A program made the position numbers and the translations under genes. Below, piece after piece: positions 38,849-50,220 of a stretch of 64,000 nucleotides of DNA (positions are counted from its first letter, which is position 1; each line of letters opens with the position of its first letter). The notes below the pieces were generated by a model. It saw only the letters and a list, made by a program, of their open reading frames with translations, was not told the origin of the DNA and made no database searches. The DNA is from Ailanthus altissimus (lineage: Eukaryota; Streptophyta; Magnoliopsida; Sapindales; Simaroubaceae). The stretch spans positions 17,955,188 to 18,019,187 of the forward strand of contig OX327691.1 in the NCBI GenBank assembly GCA_946807835.1, given 5' to 3'.

Positions 38849-39894
38849 ATGGAGATTGCGTGCAGTCCCAAATCGTTAACCAAACTGAAGAATTCATGTC
38901 ACTCCATAAAAATCTTCATTTGCATTTCCCTGCTATGCACTATCCTCATTCTTTTTCATTTACAAGCTTCTTTCTATTCTCCATCTTCATATTCTCCCAC
39001 TTGTGCTTCTCCGGCTTTTCTCAACAAGTGGAAAGGAATTATAGTCGATGCCAGCGATGATCAAGATCACTCCAAAAAAAAAAAAATTGACGATTTAATC
39101 TTAAAGCTCATAGACTCCGTCACTTTCCTCCCTCTCAAAGATCTACGCTTTGTTGAAACAGCCATGATGGGACACACAAGGTTTATGAGCTACTTGAATG
39201 ACACAGATGAAGAAAACGAAGCTGAGCATTTGTATTTCCCTTCAGAAGCATCAGAAGGGCGGCTTCTATGTATGAAGGGTTGCAACAAAGAAGATGGCAC
39301 CAAGAACTTTTACGCCTTGGCATGGCCTGAAAATCTTCCAGAATCAGCAACACTCTTGAAAGGCCTGACGTTTGTGTCACACTTACTATGACTATAAAAA
39401 CTTGTGGCATGGATTGACTGCTATGGCTCCTTTTGTTGGCTGCTCTATTAAGAATGGATGCCTGAGGCCAAATAGATGGATGCTGTTCCATTGTGGCGAG
39501 CTCAGGGATCGAATGGGATCGTGGCTACAACATCTCATGCAAGCAAACTTCGGAGAAGTTGAAGTATTTGAAGGAGGAGATGTGCTTATTGCTTCGAGAA
39601 GGCGGTTGTGATGCGGCATAATCAAGGGAGCATGGGCAAGGCAAGGAAGCTCCAGGTTTTTGACTCACATAGATTCAAAGCCATGGGTTTTTGCGGTATA
39701 AACCCGGCTGGTCAAGGACAAGTAGTGAACCAAAGTGGGGAGCCGACTACAAGACTAACTTTACTAATGAGGAGAGGTTCTAGATCATTCAAGAATGCCA
39801 CAGCGGTGACTGATATATTTGCCAAAGAGTGCGCGAGGGTGCAGGGTTGCGTATAGGATGTAGTTCAGTCGGAACAATTAACCTTCTGTGACCA
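38849..39894 (+). pseudogene. GT61-family glycosyltransferase (DUF563) pseudogene, 3' truncated
   Basis: GT61 enzymes are Golgi type-II membrane proteins that add xylose, arabinose or GlcNAc to glycans. The start frame MEIACSPKSLTK is followed by a membrane segment near residues 23–44 (IFICISLLCTILILF), a short stem and then the luminal domain with WKGIIVDASDD and ALAWPENLPESATLLKGLTF. At about 39370 the reading moves to another frame for TYYDYKNLWHGLTAMAP. At about 39585 it moves again for YCFEKAVVMRH and GFCGINPAGQG. RGSRSFKNATAV follows, then a TAG stops VQGCV at 39854. The relic continues to SEQLTFCDQV, then a GT donor, and the expected last exon (active-site HGAxL region) is not seen downstream. 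The frame at 38536–39060 is a shadow. Confidence 0.82.
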
Positions 39895-40978
39895 GGTTTG
39901 TGGGATTTTTTCACCGCCTTCAATTACATAGAAGTAGGGACAATCATATAGATACAGGCACACAAATTGCCTTTTCTTTTGGTTGCTGAGATCAAACCCA
40001 TAACCCGAACGTGATATCAAATAGATGCCAGTGACTTTAGCAATGAGTAACTCTCAACTAGTAATTCTCTTGTTTGTTGAGATTCTTTAGCAGCATTTCT
40101 CCCGCTTGATCCTGGCAAAGATGTTTAGCTCATATCATCAAAGGGTATTCAGATGGTCATCATTAGCCGAGAAAAATACAATTGTGATGAACAAGATAAA
40201 TTCACCAATCACCTTATTTACGACTAATTCATTTAGTTAGCTTTGTTCAGGTTAAAGTAATGACCAAAACCGACATCGTATCATCTCCCCATGGAGCTCA
40301 ACTGACAAACATGCTCTTCGTGGATCGAAACAGCAGTGATGGAATTCTTCCCTAAAGGATGGTTGGAACTCAAAGGTGTAGGCCAGTGTGCACATCACTG
40401 GATGGCAGATCAATCTGGGATGAGACACCAGGGTCCCTGGTGGGACCCACTTGGCAAGAAAGAGTGCCCATCTCCTCAACACAATATGTAGTGTTTTAAT
40501 TTCTATAAAAATGGTCAAGTTGGCCACAACGAAACCTACTTTGCAGAGTGGGCAAGATCAGTCCTCGACCAAGTGAGAATTGGTAAACTAGAACAAGCCA
40601 CAAAAAGTCCTACTACTACACCTCAGGCAAACATGGGGGTCTGTGAATGCTAGAATGTCAATCAATTACCATTTCACAAAGATGATAGTGCAGACTTTAC
40701 ATTCTACAAGCTCAAATTGAATTAACAATCTATTCTCTATTATAGAGATGATTCTTCAAAAGCTGCAGATTACTATATTCCATCATTCACATAGTAGTAC
40801 GATACATGAAAACCTAAAACCAACAATTCCAACAAGTCATTACATCAGTAAGGTCATGGAGAAAAACTAGCTTCTACACAACAAAATCTGAGTTGTAAAC
40901 CCTTGTGCAGAACCAAGAATTTTTTTTCTTTAGTCTAAGGACTCTTAGTATGGTAGGTTTGCACCAGGTGCACCAACC
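39895..40978. other. Intergenic: expected missing GT61 exon absent; 3' UTR of Bet1-like gene at right
   Basis: No GT61 final exon is found. The minus-strand frame at 40252–40527 has no recognisable motif and lacks an ATG, so it is not called. The right part should be the 3' UTR of the minus-strand SNARE gene. Confidence 0.4.
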
Positions 40979-43084
40979 TCATCGTCCAAAAATTTTGGAC
41001 CACATATAGAGCACAGTGAAAAGAAGTAGTGCAAACAGAACCACATGGACAATATGGTTTGAATGTTTGACTATGCTCTTGTTTAATCTCCTCATGTTGT
41101 TTTTCACACCTGCTTGAGCTTTGATCAGGGTCATTTGCTGTAATGATATGAAATTCAGCTATCAGAAGGCAATCATAACACTTTTGTAACTTCAATAGCA
41201 GGAAAGAAGAGCAAGATGCATACTCATTTGAGATAATGAATAATCCATTCCCCTCAATATGAGCCACAATAAAGAGACAAAAATTCCTTTCTACTTTAAT
41301 TAACTGCCAAAAATGCATTAAATGGTGACATTGTTGTTGCCTCATAGCTGAAGTCAAACCCTCATTTTCCTGATTGCTTTCTAGAAAATGAACTGGGGTG
41401 CTTGGCATGTCAAACTATATCTCACTTGAAAAATTAATATACAACCTAGAGATTATTGCCTAATAATAAATATTCTAAAAAAGAAAAAAGAGTTCAAGGG
41501 CAACTGGGTTACAGTGCTCCGAAAGTAAATCTGCATTACTACCCCCAAAAATTCAGAAGCCAGGCTAGCAGGAAATCTTTCAGAAGATTACTAATAACTA
41601 AACGATGTAAATAATATCTTTGCATTTTTATATTAATAGGTTTAGTTTATCAATTCTCGTTTCTCTTTTCTGTTGGATCACATTTAAACTTGAAATTTTA
41701 AGTAGTTGAGCAATAGAAGCCAGTATATTACAACAGTAAGAATACTCCAAGCTAGAAATCAAAAAACAATTTTTTTATATCATACCAACTGATCTAAGAA
41801 CTCCTTCTGAAATGATGCTTCCGAATGAATCTCTTGAGCAACCTGCACCACCATGTTTCAATAAAATATAAAACAAGACAAGAAAATGGAATAAACATTA
41901 AATCTATTACAGACTAGCAATTGTATGGTAAACCTTAGACGTATAAATGGAAAAGATACTCCCCTTTCTGATATGGAATAAGGCTCATTAGGCAACAGTT
42001 ATACTATGCACAACAAAAAAATTTCGTGAATCCTCACGCAATCAGTTTTCCAGAAGTTTCAAGTAATCACCACCATGGCTGTTCTAGTACAAAACTAGAA
42101 TATATTTATGCATCTCATTCTCTTCCCTTCCCAGAGCCTTCTTCAACAGTAGAAGCAACCAAACAAACATAATAACACAAGAGTATCAAAAAAGAAAGAA
42201 AACGATGTCTGGAATACATTATTCTTTGCAGTTTCCCTAGCAAGTTAACCAATTGATCTTGAGAAAGCCAATTGCAACACAAAAATGGCATGTTTGGTTT
42301 TCGAGTTCCATTATTCTTTGCAGTTTCTCTTCACATTTCATTTTACTAATCCAATCAAAGTCTTTAAACTTGGAATTTCTTCACTGGTCCATATATCATG
42401 CAAGAATCACATCGTTCTCACACTGAAAATTCCAAAATTAATCACCATAAACTATTCATAACATCAAATATGGACTATAAACTATAGTAAACTAAAAGCC
42501 TGAAAACATATACATGCAAAGAATTGCAGCCAAGAAACCTTATGCGACATCTGCGAATATGATACATTATTTTAACACAAATTAAGCTGCTTATGAATGA
42601 GTTTAACTACAAAACTAAAAGCACTTCTAAATGGTCTCAAACTCACCCCAATTATCTATCATTCACATCAAAACATGAATCAATAAAAAATTCTTTACGC
42701 ATAATCATCAATAACCATCCCAATTTAGATGGAATGTCCAGAAGACTATGCAATAAGTTGTCATTAAGAATATAAATTGGGAATTTAAAAAACTCACGTT
42801 TCTCAACTGCCGAACTTGGCTACGGAGACCAGTGATCTCATCGTCCAGGTCAGCATTCATCGGATCAATCCGCAATTGTATTTCATCTGAACCGGCAACC
42901 GGTCTTGTACTGAGCCCCTCTCTTTACACGCAAAAATAAATAAATTTAATTTAATTATTTGCTTGTTTAATTGAAAATCGAAATTCGACTCATACGTTGA
43001 ATAATTATTTTACCTTGATCGATAAGGAGCGGCACCGCCGTAAAAGGATCCGCCAGTGCTACCTCTATGAAAACTGGAAGCCAT
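40979..43084 (-). CDS. Bet1-like Qc-SNARE, four exons
   Basis: Bet1 SNAREs act in vesicle fusion between ER and Golgi. Exons read 43014–43084, 42798–42921, 41786–41842 and 40979–41137, joining in frame to 136 residues. The N-terminal part, MASSFHRGSTGGSFYGGAAP, is Gly-rich and unstructured. The SNARE coiled coil runs about 40–105 through DDEITGLRSQVRQL, EIHSEASFQKEFLDQLQMTL and KNNMRRLN. A single C-terminal membrane anchor (HVVLFALLLFTVLYMW) at about 114–131 ends in a basic IFGR. Length and order match the plant Bet1-like proteins related to Arabidopsis At1g29060/At4g14600, which differ from BET11/BET12. All borders are GT–AG. The 0-layer glutamine is probably in FLDQL. Confidence 0.9.
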
Positions 43085-43560
43085 GAAGAAATTGACCAAT
43101 AAGATTTTTATCGATCACAGCTCCAGCGTTATATTCGCAGGGAAAATCAGGAGCCAAATTATTACGTTGGGATTTGCTTCGAGTTCGAAATTTCTCAACA
43201 ATTGTGAAATGATGTGGCCGAGTGAGAGATCATCGCTGGTTTTTAATCGGATGGTGCTGGAAAGTTCTGGTTTTCATTGTCAAGTTGCTTCGGGTTGGAA
43301 TCATATGGACTGGCTTTCGCATAATCGTACTTACGTGGCGGATGATTATTGGTTGTAGAAGAAAGAAGGTCCATTGTGAACGAAGGGAACTTATGAAGGT
43401 TTGGGTCAATGGGCCCTTTGCTTGCGCGTTGTATGGACCAAAACAGTTGAAGATGGGCTTCGAAGTCAAACTCACGACAATCTCGGTCAATATTTTGTTG
43501 CCATGTTCAAAGAGGAAAAAGCGGACAATTAATTTTCTTTTTTGTTTTTAAGGGAATTTG
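43085..43560. other. Bet1-like gene promoter and 5' UTR region
   Basis: The sequence right of 43084 should hold the promoter of the minus-strand SNARE gene. The plus-strand frames at 43083–43551 show no motif and are chance. Confidence 0.35.
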
Positions 43561-43599
43561 CTTTATTTATTTATCTGAAATGCCCTCAATTACAAACTT

Positions 43600-45300
43600 A
43601 GCAACAGCATTTGGTAGGAAGCCATACTAAACACATTCAGACTTTTGCTACAAAGCAAATTTGTCCAAACTATATGCTACCCTATTCGCATTCCTCGAAG
43701 AAGTATAAGAGGATATTACATTACGAAAAATGATCTAAGTAGTCAAAAATATCTTGGTAGATGAGACCTATCTCTAATAAGAAATGCCCTCAAACCTGAA
43801 TGTCGTTGATGATAGTCAAAGCATCAGACGCTGACTCAATAGAAGTAAAAGCTGAAGCTTTTGGTAGCAAGAGACTTTTTAGGATTGCCATTGCTTTAGC
43901 AATCAGAACCTAGTATAGAAATTGTAAAGGCACTGCTGCAAGCAAGAACCACCTGACCTGAATAACCGCGCATGACAACACCGAGCTCAGTTTGTCCATC
44001 TTTGAGACATAAAGCCGCATTAGTGTCGATTTTTATACAACCAACGGGTGAGAGTTGCCATCTTTATGGCTGAGCAACACGGGAACCTAATGTGAATGCC
44101 CGAGCATAATGATCTCTTACAAATAATTTACAGCCCAACCAATAGTTTTTTCAGACGCCAAATTTTTTTGATGATGCATTCTATGATTCTGGCGTACCAC
44201 ATTCTCCGCAAGACAGTGAGCAGTAGCTTTATATCCTCTTGAGATATCTGATTTTTTTCTGGAGATAAATAACTCTCGTATAAGCAGTTGATTGCTGCAA
44301 AAAACTCCATTCATAAAACTGCATGAATCCTTAACTTTGACCACTATCTTGCACATCCACAATGCATGGGTGGTACTTCTACATCCCTTCCACAACACGA
44401 GCATAAAGCATCATTTGGGACATGATGCCGAGCCAAGGTGACGTTCATTGCTAGCCATTCATTCGCTGCTCTCCACACGAAGACCTTAATTTTAAGCCGA
44501 GATATCCAATTTCCATAAAACCTCCACCATTGTTTAGTTTCTTACTCCACTAAGTTGTTGGCAACTTAAACAGCGAGCAACCCAGTACTTGCTTTTCATC
44601 GAAAAAGGTACCATGTTTGTCGAAATGACATTACAAAGATCAGGTTGCTCCCGATGCTGAACTAAAATATATATGGCTATAATAAGTTTTTGTTTCTCTA
44701 GTGAGAAAGACTGCTTAATAAGCTCCATATTCCAACTACCCGAGGCTATTTTCAAGCCTACCACCTGTGTATATTCATTCAGATTATGGGGATAGAGAGG
44801 CTTAAAAGAGTATGAGCGCGATAACTATTAATCATGGTATGCCAAAACATATGAGCCATCACCAATCCTCTATCAGGTTCCTTTGCGCATTAGCTCTCTC
44901 CCCTAAATGACACTCTTCCATGCGTATAAAGCTGAAGAATTTACTTTAGCCTGCAAAAAAAAAAAGAGGACATTAGAGAAATATGGGTTTTGCAAGACCT
45001 GATCCACCAAAGATTGTAGCTTCTGTATGATTGTCCAAGCTTGCTTCACCAGCACTGCTTGATTGAAGGTGAATAAGTTTTGATATCCTATGCCACCATT
45101 TTCTTTTTTATCACAAAGTTTTTTCCAACAACAATAGTGTAGTTTCCACTTTTCCTTATCACCACCCCACTAAAATTAGCACAGTACCAATGAATCTCAT
45201 TGAGGAAAGAAGCCGGCAAGCAAAATAAATTTATAGAATATGTGAAGATGGATTGAATGACAACCTTGATAAGTATTTCGCGTCCGCTAATTGAGAACAA
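43600..45300 (-). mobile_element. LINE (L1-type) remnant: RT C-terminus, zf-RVT and RNase H
   Basis: Read on the minus strand from the right: FSISGREILIKVVIQSI with FTYSINLFCLP (45088–45300) is the C-terminal thumb motif of plant L1 reverse transcriptases. NQAVLVKQAW and RIGDGS-like words follow near 44840–45060. ELIKQSFSLEKQKLIIAI (near 44690–44730) then KVFVWRAANEWLAMN and a CSCC…HCGC cluster (44340–44500) form the zf-RVT region. The RNase H part has GCIKIDTNAAL, GVVMRGYSGQVVL and SIESASDALTII (43790–44040). Numerous stops break it. The 5' half is absent. Confidence 0.75.
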
Positions 45301-45672
45301 TTGACATTTCCATATTTATTATTTATTTTTTAAGAAATAAAAAATAACTAAAAACTAATATTTTTACATTTATGCCCCTATATTTTTACTTTATTAGTAT
45401 GGAAGGAAATGATAAACTCTATTATAAATAGTAACAGTTTCTAATGTCAATTCTCACATCTAATAAAAATTTAGTAGGTCTTAGTATATATAAGTTTATA
45501 TGCAATATTATTTAACATGTTAATCTTTTAAGTTAATGGTAATCGTCTAATTCTTAACAAGAGGTATTAGAGTAGATTCAAATTCTTATTTGTATGTGAG
45601 CTCTCAAAATCGTTGCAATAAAGATTGTCACATAAGTAGTGGGTCTCTTAAAAGTAGTAAGATAGATAATAC
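45300..45672 (+). mobile_element. LTR head and primer site of a short non-coding retroelement
   Basis: TCTCACATCTAATAAAAATT near 45455, a 'GTATATATAAG' TATA-like word near 45486 and AGAGGTATTAGAGTAGATTC near 45560–45580 repeat the order found at 57730–57870. The last is a decayed GGTATCAGAGT primer site. It is followed by GCAATAAAGATTGTCACATA, the same repeat word as in the array at 58–60 kb. The block stops at the solo LTR and seems to go on at 47940. Confidence 0.45.
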
Positions 45673-47939
45673 TGTTGTGATATAGTGTGTGATGTGAATA
45701 GATGTATATAATTTCAAAAATTAAATACGCAACGGAAGTATTCATACATATTAAACAATATGTAACATATTCAAGCATGTATGATCATTCAAGTACATAT
45801 ATATCTCATATATATATATTTCATGCATGATATAAAATGAATAACAAATAAATAACCTACCCGGATATGAAGGTAGCTTTACAATTCTTCAAGAACTCCA
45901 AGCTTCAATTTGTTGAGCACATCTTGAAGTGTTCCCTTGCACAATTCTAGTTCACAACTAAATTCGGTGGGATTGTGAAGCTAGAATGGCAGGCTTGAAT
46001 TTTCAGCAAATGATTGTTTTAACACTTAAAATAATTTGTGTATATGAATGATTACTACCAAGAGATAAGAAGAATTAAGAGATTTCTTTTGTTCTTTACA
46101 ACTCTTTATGTTGAACCTTGGTAAGCCTTTGTATTTTCTCTCAACACTTTGAGAAAAACACTTAGAAAAAGCTCTCAATTCTTTCTTAAATGCAAAGAAT
46201 GATTTCTCTTAGTGCTCCACCACCACTTAACCATGTTTGCCATTACAAACATTAATTTATCATATTTTTCACTCACCAATTTGATTCAACCAATTGAATC
46301 AATTTCTAGAGAGTAAATGGCATTTAATCAATGTTAAGTGGTTTTACCACTTCCTTAGTACATCATTTAAGAATTACTAAGTGGTAAACTTTCCTTATTA
46401 TTAATAACAAGTGCATTCTCCATTAGTAAATGGTGTTTGCCACTTATTCCAATTAATAATAATAATTTGATTAATATATAAAATATTAATAATTCAAAAC
46501 TATTTTGAATATTTACATTTACCATATATATATTTACCAAGTAAGGTAAATAGGTAAATACATGGTAAATTATTTATGGAGCAAGATTATGTCACTTGTC
46601 AAATTCTTATTGGTTAACAACTCTTATAAACCAATAATGTATTTTACCTTCAATTATTGACAAGTGAATAATAAAAGGAACCTTGAAACATTTTTCATTT
46701 TGCTGGAAATTGTTGGATTAATTGTTCAATCCAATTCGCCGCCCCAGTACACAACGAGTACACTTCATATTGTGAGACTCCCTAGGTCCATGCCCGATTT
46801 GTCATATGAAACTATTTCACACGTCCGTGAACAATGTCCCACACACATGTTACAGATATTACAAAACGGCGCATTAGACCATACAAGTTGAGGTTACAAC
46901 ATATTCGTATAATCCTTGCATCATAAATATCCTAGAAGAACGGAGATATAGATCAACACCGTCAAGTCTCCATGTGCTCAACCATAAACTTATCTCTAGA
47001 TTTGTATTTCAATAAATAATATCCGTATACACTTTTACGATATTATTTTTTCGAGAATAAAATTAATTCTTGGATATTTCTGCTTATGGCCATAAGACTT
47101 TCTGAAATACAACCTTGGAGTTTCAGGATATTTTACTCACCCAATTGAGTTGATGGATTCCATATCTGTACACACCGGACTTCATGAGCATCGGACCATA
47201 CCCAGCGATACCCAACGGTCAGACCATAAAAGGTATCTGACATGTGTGGAACCAAAGTATGATAGATCACTCACAAGTCCACCGTGGCACTCAGGTTTAA
47301 GGACCACGAATACTACTCAACTCGAAAGATCCTCCATTGACGGCTTTATGGGATGTCTATTGGAGATCTTTGTGAGTCTGTTCAATATTCAGTCCTTACT
47401 GAATACTTGTATCTCTATACGAGTTTCCACTAAACTCATGGTCTGCTAAGACTAACCATCTGGACTATCCATATATAAACATACACTGATCTATATTTAT
47501 TAAGGTCTTCACTAACAGACCCGCATTAGTGAAGATAGATCAGGAACATTAAGTTTAAGAATATATTTGCATAACAACATTTCTTAGCACCATTTGCAAC
47601 TGATTGCAACTACGTCATTACTAATATATTCTTAGGTCTTTGTCCCATTTCAGACAAGGCTCTAACTCTTTAGATTTTGCTAACTCTTATAACCTGATAA
47701 CTCTTATCAGTGCTATCTTTTAGCATTTATATATTTTAGCATTACTAACTCTTAGTTCTGATCTAAACTCCTTTAGATCAGATCTGAACTCTTTCAGATC
47801 ATACAATGTCTAAAACGTTACAAGCATTTTACTATATTTGTATATAAAATAATTAGTGATATATTAAAATCATAATTATATAAACATAAAGTAAATATTT
47901 ATATACAAAAGGGATGACACGTAAGCACAAATTCCAACA
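45673..47939. mobile_element. Solo LTR, 2267 bp, TSD aatac
   Basis: It starts TGTTGTGATATAG and ends AATTCCAACA, with AATAC at 45668–45672 and 47940–47944. The inner part matches the fragment at 29987–31340. Palindromic ends TGTTG…CAACA suit a copia or gypsy LTR. No interior is present. Orientation is unsure; the reverse reads TGTTGGAATTTGTGC at its start. Confidence 0.85.
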
Positions 47940-47944
47940 AATAC

Positions 47945-48250
47945 AACCCAAGCACTTTAATTTTTTTAAATTAAGCCCCGATAGAGATTATCACATGAAA
48001 TATCATAAAAAATAGTAGGAATGGACAATATGAGTTAGGTTAGCTCTAAATTTAGGCTAAACATAAAGAGAGCATTATGTAATTGAGTTGATGAAAATAT
48101 AATATCCTATATCAGATAAAAATTGGATGGGTTTTTGATATATATAAACGAGTATGATCCCTCAATAGTAATGAGAATAAGCAATATGAGACATGTTAGC
48201 CCTGAGTTTAAATTAGACGTGATGAAGGCGTCATTTAATTAGGTGGGTAA
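47945..48250 (+). mobile_element. Right part of the short retroelement split by the solo LTR
   Basis: CAATATGAGTTAGGTTAGCTC (about 48030) and CAATATGAGACATGTTAGCC (about 48184) begin a two-copy unit of about 155 bases. Between them, near 48108, ATCAGATAAAAATTGGATGG with a following TATATATAAACG matches the LTR head at 45455 and 57732. Confidence 0.4.
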
Positions 48251-48469
48251 ATAGTCATGGGTATTGCAGTTTCGGTTTAGTTCAATTCAATTTTAATTCC
48301 TAAGTTGTTGTTGCTTTTAGGATATTGTTTTTGAGTTTGGGCTAAGTTTGTCAAACAGCTAGTAATTTTTAAGTTTAATGGAATTTTTTAAAATATTTTG
48401 GGCCTAATATTACACAAACTAAATATGAATTTTTGTATAATTAAATATTTAATAGTAATTTTATTTTGT

Positions 48470-48835
48470 GTTAAATTAATTGATTTAATTATAAATTTTA
48501 ATTAACTTATATTCATGAAATAATATCATTCAAATTCAAAATTGCACTTCAATCAATTAATTTATATTCATGAAATGAAATCATTCAATTAAGTAAATTA
48601 AAATTAAAATTTTAATATTTCACTTCAATTAATTAATTTATATTTATGAAATGAAATCATTCAATTGAGTAAATTAAATTTAAAATTCAATTTTACACTT
48701 CAATTAATCAATTTATATTCACAAAATAAAATCATTCAATTGAAAAAATTAAAATTAAAATTAAAATTTAATATTGTAGTTCAATTAATTAAATTATATT
48801 CATGAAATAAAATCATCTAATTGAGTTTCATAAAA
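48470..48835. repeat. AT-rich tandem repeat, period 75–81 bp, about 4.5 copies
   Basis: CACTTCAATTAATTAATTTA-type starts occur at 48545, 48621, 48696 and (as TAGTTCAATTAATTAAATT) about 48777. Each is followed by TATTCATGAAATGAAATCATTCAATT and an AAATTAAAATT run. No coding function. Confidence 0.8.
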
Positions 48836-49438
48836 TATAAATTAAATCTCTTTAACTCTAGTATTAGCAAGATTCAAAATATTAAACCTTTTATATCATA
48901 TTGAGTGATTTTATCAATTAAACTGACTTGTTATATATATCATACCAATTAAACTAACATTCACAAAATCAAAGAATCTAGCTTGAATTAATATGATGTT
49001 TATCATATTAAACAAATCGTTTGACTTGAAAGCTTGCTTGTTATATAATTAATATATTTAAACTCTAACAAACAAGGTTTTGCTTATATATATTTAATTA
49101 AAAGAAGAAAGAAAAGGAATTAAAAAGAAAGTAGCTAGTGCTATTCTCTTTTGAAATCTGCATTTCAACTCAAATAATTGCTTTATAATGTGTCTGACGT
49201 TGGATTTACTTTAAATGAACGCATGTTGCATGTCCCACGATGAACAATTTCAGATATGCTTTGGAATTATCCCACTTTTGCCGGATCATCAATTGATCAA
49301 TGGTCATGGATGGCAATTTCCTTCGAAAAAGAAGCACAACGCTTCCCCATTTTTAAAATATTTATCACGCAGCTAAACATGAATGTGATTGAGCTTCAGC
49401 TTCTCCATGTGTATTCAAATTTGACATTGATCACCAAA
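48836..49438. other. AT-rich spacer left of the intact copia element
   Basis: No gene or named repeat was recognised. The 61-codon frame at 49256–49441 has no motif. Confidence 0.4.
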
Positions 49439-49443
49439 TAAAT

Positions 49444-50145
49444 TGTAGAGGTTAACACGCAGCGGAATACGTAGAGAATACAAGCAATGAAGTAGTTTAA
49501 AACAATCCAAGCAAGAATAACAAGCTAAATTGTAGAACTAAGTATTGACAATAGAGAAAAGTAAAAATATACCATACCAAGACACGAAATACGTGATTCA
49601 GCAAATTGCTTACGTCCACGGTGGATCAAGGATCCAAGTCTCTTTTATTCTTTGGTTGATTACAAGAGAATTGATCATATAAGATCAAGGAATGATACAA
49701 TTGAATTTTGGAGCTCTAGGGTTTGTTCTAAAGAGTTTTGAGAGTGTTTCTCATCTTGCATAACCCTAGGCATAATGGGGTATTTATATGAAGTCTAAAA
49801 TACCCACAAAAAACGGAAAGGAAAAGCCTAAATTCAGAATTTTCAGATTGTGAACAGTGAACAGTAACAGTGAACAGTGACCGTGAACAGTGCAGCGCCG
49901 CAGCATTGAGATCCAGCGCCGCGGCGCTGACATTCTGGAACCAATGCCGCCGTCAGCGCTTCCTGCGCCGCGGCGCCCACACCTGGGAATTTTTCCCTGT
50001 TTTCTTCTGCAATTTTTCAACTGTTCCATTAGAATTCCACCTCTTCCACACATGCTTCCGGCTCCAAAATAATTCCGACATGTTCCCGAATTTGTTCCAA
50101 ACATTACCAACATCATAAACATGATTTTGGATCACAAATTCCACA
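49444..50145 (-). repeat. 3' LTR (left copy) of the intact copia element
   Basis: 702 bases. It carries the extra AACAGTAACAGTG unit near 49862–49874 but lacks the 30-bp duplication of the other copy. Confidence 0.95.
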
Positions 50146-50162
50146 AATCCCCTCCTTGATAC
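50146..50162 (-). other. Polypurine tract of the intact copia element
   Basis: On the minus strand the bases next to the 3' LTR read CAAGGAGGGGATT, the purine run that primes plus-strand DNA synthesis. Confidence 0.75.
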
Positions 50163-50220
50163 AAAATCACTCCAACAACACCAAGAGAGCAACCAAGGAT
50201 CCATCCTTCACATCACAACC

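Noticed and set aside
38536..39060. 174-residue frame upstream of the GT61 relic
   Set aside because: It overlaps the GT61 frame in another phase and lacks any motif; it is a shadow of the signal-anchor exon.
40252..40527. 91-residue minus-strand frame
   Set aside because: It begins with a non-ATG codon in the SNARE 3' region and matches nothing I know.
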